This document shows positions 53,937 through 62,977 of a stretch of DNA of 64,000 nt, piece after piece. Positions within the stretch are counted from its first letter, which is position 1. Every line of letters starts with the position of its first letter. Source of the DNA: an uncultured Pelagibacteraceae bacterium (GTDB lineage Bacteria; Pseudomonadota; Alphaproteobacteria; Pelagibacterales; Pelagibacteraceae). Location: assembly GCA_902521805.1 (NCBI GenBank), contig CABYTL010000003.1, forward strand, positions 1-64,000, given 5' to 3'. A program made the translations under genes and the position numbers. The notes under the pieces were generated by a model, which was not told where the DNA came from, did no database searches, and saw only the letters and a list, made by a program, of their open reading frames with translations.

Positions 53937-55379
53937 ATGTATGAAAAATTTGGACAGTTCTACGATGGAAAATGGCAAGAGTCTTCAAATAAAGGAACTT
54001 ATGAAGTTATTAATCCAGCAACAGAGGAAATTATAGGAAATGCCTCCAAGGCAACTCCTCAAGATGTTGATAGAGCACTTAAGTCAGCTGAGAAAGGTTT
54101 AGAAGTTTGGAAGAAAACTACTCCTTGGCAAAGATCTTACATTATAAGACGCATAGCAGACAAGATGAGAGAAAAACAAGATTTGCTTGCTAAGTGGATG
54201 ACCTTAGAGGTAGGTAAACCATTAGCAGAAGCCAAAGGTGAAATTAATGGTGCAGCAGATATTTTTGAGTGGAATGCGGAAGAAACAAAAAGAATTTTTG
54301 GTCAAACCGTCGAGAGTAGATTTAAAGATACAAGAGTTCATGTTTATTATCAGCCTGTAGGGGTAGTCGCAGCATTATCTCCCTGGAATTTTCCAGCGGT
54401 ATTATCAGCGAGAAAAATATCAACAGCTTTAGCAGCAGGTTGTTCAGTAATAATAAAACCTGATGTTATTACTCCTGGAATAGTTATGGAGATGATAGAT
54501 ATTTGTAAAGAATGTGGTGTTCCTGCCGGTGTGGTAAATCTCCTTTCAGGCGATCCTCCCAGTATTGCTCAACAGTTGATTGCCTCAGATATTGTTAAAA
54601 AAATTTCTATAACTGGCTCTTCCAGAGTTGGAAAGTTAATTTTAAAACAAGCTGCAGATAAAGTTCAAAGAGTAACAATGGAATTAAGTGGTCACTCACC
54701 ATTTATTGTTTTTAATGATGCAGATATTAAAAAAGCCACTGATATGGCAATAGCTGCAAAGTTTAGAAACAATGGACAAGTATGTATATCACCTAATAGA
54801 TTTTATATTCAAGAGGATAAAAAAAATGAATTTGTAAATTTGTTTATTGAAAAAACAAAAAAATTAAAGATTGGAAATGGTATGGATCCTGATACTCAAT
54901 TAGGACCACTAACAACACAAAAGAGACTAAACGAGATTGAAGTTTTAGTTGAAAAAACAAAAAAAGAGGGAGCCAAAGTTTTGTTAGGTGGAAAAAGACC
55001 AGCTGGTTTTAATAAAGGATTTTTTTATGAACCAACTGTATTTGATGATGTTAAAGATGATTTTACTATAATGAAAGAAGAACCTTTTGGCCCATTGGTG
55101 CCTATGCTTTCCTTCAAATCTTTTGATGAAGTGATTGAAAGAGCCAACAATCACGAACTTGGATTATGTAGTTACGTATGTACAAACTCCATGGAAACTG
55201 CTCATTTAGCATCAGAAAAATTAGAAACAGGGACTGTAGGAGTAAATACTGGTTTTATAGCTATTGCAGAAGCTCCTTTTGGAGGCATTAAACAAAGTGG
55301 ATATGGACGAGAGGGTGGATCGATGGCTATAAAAGATTATTTAAATGTAAAATATACTCATCTAGGTATTAAAGGTTGA
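53937..55379 (+). CDS. NAD(P)-dependent aldehyde dehydrogenase, succinate-semialdehyde dehydrogenase-like
   Basis: The 480-residue enzyme oxidises an aldehyde to an acid. It has LSPWNFPAVLSARKISTALAAGCSVIIKP, the glycine-rich ITGSSRVGK, the general base in TMELSGHSPFIVF and the nucleophile in FRNNGQVCISPNRF. A late KQSGYGREGG closes the domain. It is closest by eye to GabD-like enzymes, but ALDH substrates are hard to call. It lies 4 bp before the FAH-family gene, suggesting joint action on a small dicarboxylic or keto-acid route. Confidence 0.87.
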   Translation: MYEKFGQFYDGKWQESSNKGTYEVINPATEEIIGNASKATPQDVDRALKSAEKGLEVWKKTTPWQRSYIIRRIADKMREKQDLLAKWMTLEVGKPLAEAKGEINGAADIFEWNAEETKRIFGQTVESRFKDTRVHVYYQPVGVVAALSPWNFPAVLSARKISTALAAGCSVIIKPDVITPGIVMEMIDICKECGVPAGVVNLLSGDPPSIAQQLIASDIVKKISITGSSRVGKLILKQAADKVQRVTMELSGHSPFIVFNDADIKKATDMAIAAKFRNNGQVCISPNRFYIQEDKKNEFVNLFIEKTKKLKIGNGMDPDTQLGPLTTQKRLNEIEVLVEKTKKEGAKVLLGGKRPAGFNKGFFYEPTVFDDVKDDFTIMKEEPFGPLVPMLSFKSFDEVIERANNHELGLCSYVCTNSMETAHLASEKLETGTVGVNTGFIAIAEAPFGGIKQSGYGREGGSMAIKDYLNVKYTHLGIKG

Positions 55380-55383
55380 ATTA

Positions 55384-56226
55384 ATGAAATTATTAAGAGT
55401 GGGTGAGTTTGGTAAAGAAGTACCAGCTGTAATAGACAATGAAAAAAAAATTAGAGACTTATCAAAAATAATAGACGATTTTAATCCATCAAATTTAAAT
55501 TTTGAGACTTTAAATAATTTAAAAAAAATAGATCTTAAAACTCTTCCTTTAATAAACGATAAAGAGCGAATAGGATCATGTATAATAAAACCAGCCAATT
55601 TTCTTGCAATAGGTTTAAACTATAAGGCACATGCAGAAGAAACAAATTCAGATGCCCCAAAAGAGCCAATCGTATTTAGTAAATCACCGAATTGTATAGT
55701 TGGTCCAAATGACAATGTAGTTAAACCAAAATTTTCTACATCATTAGATCATGAAGTAGAGGTAGCAATGGTTATAGGAAGTAAAGCAAGATATGTTGAA
55801 GAAAAAGAAGCTCAAAATTATGTTTTAGGATATTGTATTTGTAATGACATTAGTGAGAGAGATTGGCAAAAAAATAGAGGCGGTCAATGGGTAAAAGGAA
55901 AATCTGGGGATACTTTTGGACCTATTGGACCTTATTTAGTATCAAGAGATGAAATTAAAGATCCACATAATTTAAATTTATTTTTAAATCTTAATGGTAA
56001 AAGGAGACAGACTGGCAATACAAGTTTAATGATTTTCAATTTTAATTTTTTAATCTCTCATATAAGTCAATTTATTACATTAATGCCTGGAGACATAATT
56101 ACAACAGGAACACCTGCTGGAGTAGGAATGGGAATGAACCCACCAGATTACTTGAAAGATGGGGATGAAATGTTTTTAAAGATTGATCAATTGGGTGAGC
56201 AGAAATCAAGAGTTATTTTAGAATAG
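55384..56226 (+). CDS. Fumarylacetoacetate hydrolase family protein
   Basis: FAH-family enzymes cleave or decarboxylate small beta-diketo or oxo acids with a divalent metal. The 280-residue protein has ANFLAIGLNYKAHAEETN, EPIVFSKSPNCIVGPND, the metal-site LDHEVEVAMVIG and GDIITTGTPAGVGMG. Its N-terminal 60 residues are the usual short lead domain. The substrate is unknown (for example 2-hydroxyhepta-dienedioate, oxaloacetate or fumarylpyruvate classes). Confidence 0.88.
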   Translation: MKLLRVGEFGKEVPAVIDNEKKIRDLSKIIDDFNPSNLNFETLNNLKKIDLKTLPLINDKERIGSCIIKPANFLAIGLNYKAHAEETNSDAPKEPIVFSKSPNCIVGPNDNVVKPKFSTSLDHEVEVAMVIGSKARYVEEKEAQNYVLGYCICNDISERDWQKNRGGQWVKGKSGDTFGPIGPYLVSRDEIKDPHNLNLFLNLNGKRRQTGNTSLMIFNFNFLISHISQFITLMPGDIITTGTPAGVGMGMNPPDYLKDGDEMFLKIDQLGEQKSRVILE

Positions 56227-56235
56227 TTTTTATCA

Positions 56236-58923
56236 ATGAAAAAAAGAGATCTATATTACGAGAGAATTCCCACAAGACTATTGAGAGAAGACGTAAGGTA
56301 TTTAGGAAGTATTTTAGGAAAAGTTATTACAATTCAAGAAGGTAAAAAATTTTTTAATTTAGTTGAAAAAGTACGTAAACTTTCTAAAGCAAATAAAACA
56401 GGCAAAAGTATTAATCAAACTAATAAAAAAGTAATAAAAGCTATAAAAAATCTAAACTCAAAAAACACTTTCAAATTAACTAGAGCCTTTACACATTTCA
56501 TGAATCTTTTTAATCTAGCTGAATTAATTGATGCATCAAGAAGTTTAGATGAATATGAAAACAATAAAAAAAGAATAACTAATAACAATCTATTTATAGA
56601 AGAAATATTCGAAGATCTTTTTAATAATAAAAATATTTCAGAAAATAAAATTTATAATACTGCAAAAAATTTAAATATAGGAATTGTTTTAACTGCACAT
56701 CCGACTGAAGTAAAAAGAAGAACTTTGATTCAAAAGTATCATAAGATAATTGAAATTCTTGAACAGAGAGATTTGTTAAAAAATTTTCCATCAAAATTAA
56801 AAATATTAGATAAAAGACTTTTTGATGAATTGACAATAATTTGGAATACAGATGATCTTAAAAGATTTAAACCATCTCCATTTGATGAAGCAAGGTGGGG
56901 ATTAGCAATTATAGAAGACAGTCTTTGGGACACAATTCCAAAAGTATATCGTAGACTTAATTCTATTTTTTTAAAGAATATGAACAAAGGTTTACCTAAA
57001 AACTTTAATCCAATAGAGTTTGGATCATGGATGGGAGGTGATAGAGATGGGAATCCTAATGTTACATCAGAAGTAACAAGAAAGGTTATATTATTATCAA
57101 GATGGGAAGCTGCTAAACTTTATGAAAAAGCTTTAACAAAAATTATTAGATCTTATTCAATGCAAAAATGTTCAAAAAAAATACTTTTTAAGGTTGGTAA
57201 ATCTTACGAACCATACAGAGTTTTTTTAAGACCTTTAAGAGATAAAATGAGAATAACTCATCGGTTAATAGAACAACATCTGGTTAATAACAAACCATTA
57301 AATCAAAAAAAATTACTTAATTCCAGAGAAGAAATATTAAAACCTTTAAGAGTAGTTAGAGAGTCTTTAGAACAAAATCAAAATGAAAATTTAGCTAGTG
57401 GAGAATTATTAGATCTTATGAGAAGAGCGAAATGTTTTGGAATTAATTTGGCTAGACTTGATATTAGGCAAGAGTCATCTAGACATAGTAAATTAATATC
57501 TGAATTTGTGAAAAAAAAATTAAATAAAGATTATATTAAGATGAATGAAGAAGAAAAAATTAAATTCTTAAAATCTAAATTACTGTCTAAAAAAAATTAT
57601 CTAAATAAATTTCAATTTAAAAATAAAGAGAATAAGGAGGTCTGGTCAACATTTAAGATATTGGCTAATGAACCATCAGAATGTTTAGGAGCTTATGTAA
57701 TATCTATGACAAATTCAGTATCTGATATTCTATCTATTTATTTTTTACAAAAAGAGGCAAATATAAAGAATAAATTGAGAGTTGTACCTTTATTTGAAAC
57801 TTTAGATGATTTAGTTAATTCTCAAAAAATTATGAAGAATTTATTTTCTCAAACTTGGTACAGGAAATTAATTGAAAATAATCAAGAAGTAATGATTGGA
57901 TATTCAGATTCAAGTAAAGATGCTGGAAAAATTTGTGCAAGCTGGCATCAATATAAAGCTCAGGAAGAAATAATTAAATTAGGTAAAAAATTTAGTATAA
58001 ATATATCTTTTTTTCATGGTAGAGGAGGATCACCTGGTAGAGGTGGTGGTCCGATCCAATCAACTTTGAGGTCTCAACCTCCGAACTCAGTGAATGGGAA
58101 GATTAGAATTACAGATCAAGGTGAGGTAATACAACAAAAATATGGATATGAACCTTTAGCTAAATATAATTTATGTAGCTATATAGGAGCCGTAACTGAG
58201 GCAACATTAAATCCTCCACCAAATCCAAAACTAGACTGGAGATCGTTAATTGAAAAAATGTCTGACATATCAAAGAGTTCATACAGAAAAAATATTAATC
58301 AAAATTCTGATTTTATAAGATATTTCAAAACTGTAACCCCACATAAAGCATTAGGAAAACTTTCGATTGGATCAAGACCATCAAAAAGAAAAAATACTGA
58401 CAACATAAAAAGTTTGAGAGCTATACCCTGGGTATTTGCATGGACACAGATAAGATTAATGTTACCTGCATGGTTAGGAAGTGCAGAAGCATTAAGATAT
58501 TCGTATATTAAAAAATTTAGAAAAACATTATATGATATGGAGAAAAATTGGCCTTTTTTTAATTCTATGCTTGATATGCTCGATATGGTTATTTCCAAAG
58601 CAGACCCAGAAATATCAAAAATATATGAGGAATATTTAGCTGATGCAAGTTTGAAAAGGGTTGGAAAAAAATTAAGATTTCAATTTAGCGTAATTAAAAA
58701 ATTAAATAAAAAGATAACACCAAAAGATATATTAAATTTGAGAAAACAATTTAGAACTACTTTAATTGTAAGAAATATATATACTGAAGTATTAAATATT
58801 ATACAGCCAATAATTATTCAAAAATTAAAATATAATAAAAATATTAATAATAAAAAGTTTTTAGATGATGCATTATTAACTTCAATAGCTGGAATTTCTG
58901 CAGCGATGAAAAATACAGGTTAA
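56236..58923 (+). CDS. ppc: Phosphoenolpyruvate carboxylase
   Basis: Ppc fixes bicarbonate onto PEP to replenish oxaloacetate. The 895-residue protein has the catalytic histidine motif VLTAHPTEVKRR, GSWMGGDRDGNPNVT, MIGYSDSSKDAGK and the glycine loop FHGRGGSPGRGGGP, and ends in IAGISAAMKNTG as in Ppc enzymes. Length is normal. Its stop abuts the ccdA start. Confidence 0.96.
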   Translation: MKKRDLYYERIPTRLLREDVRYLGSILGKVITIQEGKKFFNLVEKVRKLSKANKTGKSINQTNKKVIKAIKNLNSKNTFKLTRAFTHFMNLFNLAELIDASRSLDEYENNKKRITNNNLFIEEIFEDLFNNKNISENKIYNTAKNLNIGIVLTAHPTEVKRRTLIQKYHKIIEILEQRDLLKNFPSKLKILDKRLFDELTIIWNTDDLKRFKPSPFDEARWGLAIIEDSLWDTIPKVYRRLNSIFLKNMNKGLPKNFNPIEFGSWMGGDRDGNPNVTSEVTRKVILLSRWEAAKLYEKALTKIIRSYSMQKCSKKILFKVGKSYEPYRVFLRPLRDKMRITHRLIEQHLVNNKPLNQKKLLNSREEILKPLRVVRESLEQNQNENLASGELLDLMRRAKCFGINLARLDIRQESSRHSKLISEFVKKKLNKDYIKMNEEEKIKFLKSKLLSKKNYLNKFQFKNKENKEVWSTFKILANEPSECLGAYVISMTNSVSDILSIYFLQKEANIKNKLRVVPLFETLDDLVNSQKIMKNLFSQTWYRKLIENNQEVMIGYSDSSKDAGKICASWHQYKAQEEIIKLGKKFSINISFFHGRGGSPGRGGGPIQSTLRSQPPNSVNGKIRITDQGEVIQQKYGYEPLAKYNLCSYIGAVTEATLNPPPNPKLDWRSLIEKMSDISKSSYRKNINQNSDFIRYFKTVTPHKALGKLSIGSRPSKRKNTDNIKSLRAIPWVFAWTQIRLMLPAWLGSAEALRYSYIKKFRKTLYDMEKNWPFFNSMLDMLDMVISKADPEISKIYEEYLADASLKRVGKKLRFQFSVIKKLNKKITPKDILNLRKQFRTTLIVRNIYTEVLNIIQPIIIQKLKYNKNINNKKFLDDALLTSIAGISAAMKNTG

Positions 58924-59631
58924 ATGTTAGAATTTACAATTGCACTAGGAGCAGGGCTTTTAAGTTTTTTATCACCGTGTGTACTACCTTTAATACCTGG
59001 GTATATTTCTTTTATTTCTGGCCAATCATTACAAGATGCTCTTAACTCAAAAAAAATCAATTTTTTTCCATTAGTTTTGTTTTGCTTTGGATTTTCAACA
59101 GTATTTATAATTCTGGGAGCATCAGCATCTTTTGTAGGACAAGTATTTTTACAGAATTCTGAGTTTTTTCGGATATTAGCTGGAATTGTTATAATAATAT
59201 TTTCACTACAATTGATCGGAGTAATTAACATCTCATATTTAAACTTCGAAAAAAGATTTGAAGCAAGAAAATCTAGGAATATTTTGTTTCCTTATATAAT
59301 TGGACTCGCTTTTGGTTTTGGGTGGACGCCATGTATCGGTCCTATTTTGGGCTCAATTTTAACACTTGCGGCAATTGAACAGACTTTGAATAAAGCTGTT
59401 TTATTACTATTTTTCTATTCGATTGGATTAGCAATACCTTTCATAATTTCGGGAATACTGATACAAAAATTTTTGATTTTCTCTAAAAATTATAAAAAAA
59501 ATGTTAACTTTGTGTTTAAGTTAGGAGGAATTATATTATTAGTAACAGGTATTTTAATTTTGACTAATCAACTTCAAATTTTAGGATTTTATCTACTTGA
59601 ATTTTTTCCTTTTTTTCAAAATATAGGATAA
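58924..59631 (+). CDS. ccdA: CcdA-family cytochrome c biogenesis / thiol transport protein
   Basis: CcdA moves reducing equivalents from cytoplasmic thioredoxin across the inner membrane. The 235-residue protein has six predicted helices and the paired redox cysteines C19 (LSPCVLPLIPGYISF) and C137 (GWTPCIGPILGSI). It resembles the membrane part of DsbD. No periplasmic thioredoxin partner is encoded next to it. Confidence 0.93.
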   Translation: MLEFTIALGAGLLSFLSPCVLPLIPGYISFISGQSLQDALNSKKINFFPLVLFCFGFSTVFIILGASASFVGQVFLQNSEFFRILAGIVIIIFSLQLIGVINISYLNFEKRFEARKSRNILFPYIIGLAFGFGWTPCIGPILGSILTLAAIEQTLNKAVLLLFFYSIGLAIPFIISGILIQKFLIFSKNYKKNVNFVFKLGGIILLVTGILILTNQLQILGFYLLEFFPFFQNIG

Positions 59632-59639
59632 TTATAATT

Positions 59640-60227
59640 ATGAAAATTTATTTAATAGACTCAAGTGCAAGAAAAGAAGGCTCTACATCAAGAGCTTTAG
59701 CAAAAAAACTATTGAATAGAATAAAAAAAGCTGAAGATAAAGTTATATATAGAGATTTAAATGATGAAATGGTTTTTGTGTCTGGATTAACAGAGTCAGG
59801 TATGAAAATAGAGGAAAAGGATAGATCAGAGCACCATAAAAAAATGTTTGAATTATCAAATAAACTTGTAAATGAATTGAAGGAGAGTGATATTATAATT
59901 ATTTCTGCTCCCATATATAATTATGGTCCACCAGCAACGTTGAAAGCATGGGCTGATCTAGCCGCTCGTATAGGGGAAACATTTAAATTTAAACCAAATG
60001 GTAGAAGAGAAGGTTTATTAAAAAATAAACGTGCTTATTTAGTTATAACTTCTGGAGGAACAAAACTTAATAGTGATGAGGATTTTTTAACTCCATGGTT
60101 AAAATTTATTTTGAATTTTTTTGGTATAAAAAAAGTTGAGGTAGTTAGTGCAGACCAAATGGCTCTTAATTATGAAAAATCTATTAAAGATGCTGAGTCT
60201 CAGATTGAAAAAATTTCTATAAATTAA
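59640..60227 (+). CDS. Azoreductase/NAD(P)H-quinone oxidoreductase-like flavoprotein
   Basis: This 195-residue protein has a flavodoxin-like fold. The FMN phosphate loop is DSSARKEGSTSRALA, and SAPIYNYGPPATLKAWADLAARIGETFKF corresponds to the AzoR-type flavin and substrate segment. YLVITSGGTKL follows. Such enzymes reduce quinones or nitro and azo compounds; the physiological substrate is unknown. It overlaps the convergent dioxygenase by 11 nt. Confidence 0.83.
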   Translation: MKIYLIDSSARKEGSTSRALAKKLLNRIKKAEDKVIYRDLNDEMVFVSGLTESGMKIEEKDRSEHHKKMFELSNKLVNELKESDIIIISAPIYNYGPPATLKAWADLAARIGETFKFKPNGRREGLLKNKRAYLVITSGGTKLNSDEDFLTPWLKFILNFFGIKKVEVVSADQMALNYEKSIKDAESQIEKISIN

Positions 60228-61317
60228 ACTTTCTTTTCAAATGGTTTAGTTTTCCTTCTGTACTATCATAATCAATATAACACCCCTGTAAAAACCTATT
60301 TCCCTCATTTACATCATAGCTTGTTCTACCATGTAATAGTCTATGATTATCAATCATTAGTAAATCACCAGAACATAATTTAAATTCTATTTTATATTGA
60401 TCTGAATTATATAGCTCAGATATTTTCTTTCTAGCATTATAAAACAATTCTAGTTTTTCTCTTTCCAATAAAGGAACAAAATCTAACCTTGGGCTGAATC
60501 TTATTTGTTTAAAATTATTATTTTTGTCCAACTGAATCATTTCAGCCAAACTTTCTAGAACAACACTTTGATCTATAAATTGAAATCTTATTTTTACTTT
60601 AGATAAAATTTCGTAATATTCAGGAATCTTTTTTTTTAATTCTTCTGTTACAGTATATCCATCAACTAAAGTTGAGTATCCACCAGTCACATTATTTTCT
60701 ATACAATGAAGTAATTGAATACAAGGAACAGGGTTTCTATAAGGATTGTCAGTATGTGGTGCTAAAGGTAAAGATGTGTATGCTAAATCATTAGGATTAG
60801 GTTTAGATTTTACATTAAAGTATTCACCAAAATTTGTTCTTCGAATACTTCCAATGGAATTTGCAAAATTTACTAAATAATTGTTTTCTGTTGGAACATC
60901 TCTAAATATAACAAACCCATATTGATAAAAATTTGTCAAAGCTTTAATCATCAATTTTCCTTCGAAAAAATTTTTTTCGTAATTAAAATATTTACAATCT
61001 TTAAATTTTGAGTCCCACTTAATTTTTTTGATAGATTTGAAATCATTATTGATTAAAAATTCTTTTATAATATTTTTAATAGCTATTTTAGTAAATACCC
61101 CATCCTTGAAAGTTACTTCTAGAAAATTATCTGAGATTTTAAGTTTTTCTATTTCAATGTTATTTTCTAACTTTGTTGGGTCAAATAGTCTTTGTTTTGT
61201 CTTATTATCTACAAATTCTTTTCCATTTACTCTTTCACGTAACCAAAATGGATGAATTTCTCTTTTTTTGTCATCATCACAGCAAAAAACTTTATTTTTT
61301 AATAGTTCTATTTTCAT
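60217..61317 (-). CDS. Gamma-butyrobetaine hydroxylase-like Fe(II)/2-oxoglutarate dioxygenase
   Basis: This 366-residue protein has an N-terminal DUF971-like domain (REIHPFWLRERVNG) and a TauD/BBOX catalytic domain. Iron ligands are H188 and D190 (LAPHTDNPYR) and H329 (NHRLLHGRTSY), with an arginine after the last for 2-oxoglutarate. In animal and bacterial BBOX enzymes the N-domain binds zinc through closely spaced cysteines after WLRDN; these are absent here. Substrate may be a trimethylammonium or similar compound, but that is inference. Confidence 0.82.
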   Translation of the reverse strand: MKIELLKNKVFCCDDDKKREIHPFWLRERVNGKEFVDNKTKQRLFDPTKLENNIEIEKLKISDNFLEVTFKDGVFTKIAIKNIIKEFLINNDFKSIKKIKWDSKFKDCKYFNYEKNFFEGKLMIKALTNFYQYGFVIFRDVPTENNYLVNFANSIGSIRRTNFGEYFNVKSKPNPNDLAYTSLPLAPHTDNPYRNPVPCIQLLHCIENNVTGGYSTLVDGYTVTEELKKKIPEYYEILSKVKIRFQFIDQSVVLESLAEMIQLDKNNNFKQIRFSPRLDFVPLLEREKLELFYNARKKISELYNSDQYKIEFKLCSGDLLMIDNHRLLHGRTSYDVNEGNRFLQGCYIDYDSTEGKLNHLKRKFNL

Positions 61318-61353
61318 TAAAGTTAAATGATTAATTAAATTTATGCTTTATTC

Positions 61354-61373
61354 AATACTAATAAAATAGTATT
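61354..61373. repeat. Inverted repeat in divergent gap before HisN-like gene
   Basis: AATACTA and TAGTATT are exact complements around ATAAAA, ending 8 bp before the GTG start at 61382 and in the 64-bp divergent region. It could be an operator or overlap a -10 region. Short dyads arise by chance in such A+T-rich DNA. Confidence 0.3.
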
Positions 61374-61381
61374 ACAAAGAA

Positions 61382-62188
61382 GTGTTAAAGATAAAATCCT
61401 CAGAATATAAAACTTTTTCAAAATTTGTTGAGAGTTTAGCTAAAAAATTAACTTATTATTATTACCATAAGTTGAATAGACAATTTTCAACTTCTAATAA
61501 ATTAAAAGGAAAAGGATACGATCCAGTTACATCATCAGATAAAGCTTTCGAAAAATTTATAAGAAAAGAGATAAAAGCTAAATTTCCAGATCACGAGATA
61601 ATTGGAGAAGAATTTGGTCGAAAAAAATCTAAAAGTGACTATGCCTGGATTATAGACCCTATAGATGGCACTAGATCATTTGTTATAGGTAATCCCACGT
61701 GGAGTAATTTGATTTCACTTAATTTTAAGGGTTATCCAATAATTGGATTAGCCAATTTCCCTGTCTTAAAAAAATATTATTATAATTCAACTGAAAAATT
61801 ATCTTATATTTTTGAAAATGGCAAAAAAAGACGAATAAAAGTAAATAAGAATGCAAAATTTTCTAACATGAAATTGTCAGCTGCCTTTCATGGAGGTCTT
61901 ACTTTAAATCAGCAAAAAAAGATTCCAAAATTATTAAAATTAATGCAGTTTCCATGTGTAGATGCATTAAGTTATTCTCATTTTGCAGAGGGAAAAATTG
62001 ATGTTGTTATTCAATTTGGTAACAAAATTTGGGATATTCATCCTTTGATACCCATCATTAAAGCAGCAGGAGGGATTGTTAGTACTTGGAACAACAGCGA
62101 TCCAAATAATGCAGGTAACATAATCTGTTCAGCTAATAAACGTATTCATGACCAGATGATAAAAATTCTTAAACCAGTTTCAAAATAA
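61382..62188 (+). CDS. hisN: Inositol-monophosphatase family, HisN-like phosphatase
   Basis: This metal-dependent phosphatase family includes histidinol-phosphate phosphatase (HisN). The 268-residue protein has the metal site EIIGEEFG (E76/E77), WIIDPIDGTRSF (D92, D95) and the distal KIWDIHPLIPIIKAAGG. LDALS-type CVDALSYSHFAEGKIDVVIQ fits the HisN-like subgroup. Translation probably starts at GTG 61382; an in-frame ATG is not available before the conserved core. Inositol-phosphatase activity is the alternative. Confidence 0.83.
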   Translation: MLKIKSSEYKTFSKFVESLAKKLTYYYYHKLNRQFSTSNKLKGKGYDPVTSSDKAFEKFIRKEIKAKFPDHEIIGEEFGRKKSKSDYAWIIDPIDGTRSFVIGNPTWSNLISLNFKGYPIIGLANFPVLKKYYYNSTEKLSYIFENGKKRRIKVNKNAKFSNMKLSAAFHGGLTLNQQKKIPKLLKLMQFPCVDALSYSHFAEGKIDVVIQFGNKIWDIHPLIPIIKAAGGIVSTWNNSDPNNAGNIICSANKRIHDQMIKILKPVSK

Positions 62189-62207
62189 ATCCTTAAAAAT
62201 TTTTTTA

Positions 62208-62963
62208 TTAATTTTTTCTAATTGTTATTAGACAATTACTTAAAATATTATTCTTTGGTCTATAAAAATTTATTAATTTTACTTGAAATTTTAGTGATTT
62301 AAAGAATTTTAAAAATTTTTTTCTTTGAGATGGAACAATATCCTCAATAATATATAAACCATTGTTAGATAATCTCTTAATTGCACAGTTAAAAAAAATT
62401 ATTGTTTCATCAAATCTATGACAACCATCATCAATAATAATATCAAATCTTTTTACTTTAAATTTTTTAAACATTTTTGAAATTGATTTTGTGTCTGATT
62501 GATCAACATAAGTTGTAGCAATTCTCTTCTCTTTAAACAAAGTCTTTTTATCAATGTCTGCACCATGTATTTTTGCTTTTTTAAAATAATCTCTCCAAAC
62601 TCTAAGAGATGCTCCTGGTTTATATTTTTTTCCCAACATGTTCATATTATATTGATTATCCTTATCTACGCTTCCGATCCCCAGCTCTAAAACATTTCTT
62701 ATATTATCTCTATTTTGATGGAATATTTCAAAATAATAATCTGAGTAGTTTTGAAAAAATTCTAATTTAAAATTGGAATTTTTTAGTTGTGAAATATTAT
62801 ATCCTTTATTTGCAATATATTTTTGGCAGATTTTAGATAAATGATTATAATCATTTTTAATATAATAAGATGTATATTTGTGATTAAAAAACTTAAGTGT
62901 TGTTTTGTTAAAAAAAATTTTTCTCAAAATTTCATTTTTTTTTTTTAAAAATATTCTCAGCAT
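62208..62963 (-). CDS. Class I SAM-dependent methyltransferase, MycE-like
   Basis: The 251-residue protein has a basic N-terminal region, then a Rossmann SAM site VLELGIGSV (91-99), the segment GASLRVWRDYF (118-127), HGADIDKK and the metal-type motif FDIIIDDGCHRFDETI (173-188). This set resembles the Mg-dependent sugar O-methyltransferases MycE and TylE. SAR11 glycans or a glycolipid could be substrates; no glycosyltransferase is adjacent. It is 15 bp downstream of the SMR-like gene. Confidence 0.72.
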   Translation of the reverse strand: MLRIFLKKKNEILRKIFFNKTTLKFFNHKYTSYYIKNDYNHLSKICQKYIANKGYNISQLKNSNFKLEFFQNYSDYYFEIFHQNRDNIRNVLELGIGSVDKDNQYNMNMLGKKYKPGASLRVWRDYFKKAKIHGADIDKKTLFKEKRIATTYVDQSDTKSISKMFKKFKVKRFDIIIDDGCHRFDETIIFFNCAIKRLSNNGLYIIEDIVPSQRKKFLKFFKSLKFQVKLINFYRPKNNILSNCLITIRKN

Positions 62964-62977
62964 TATTTAGAAATCTT

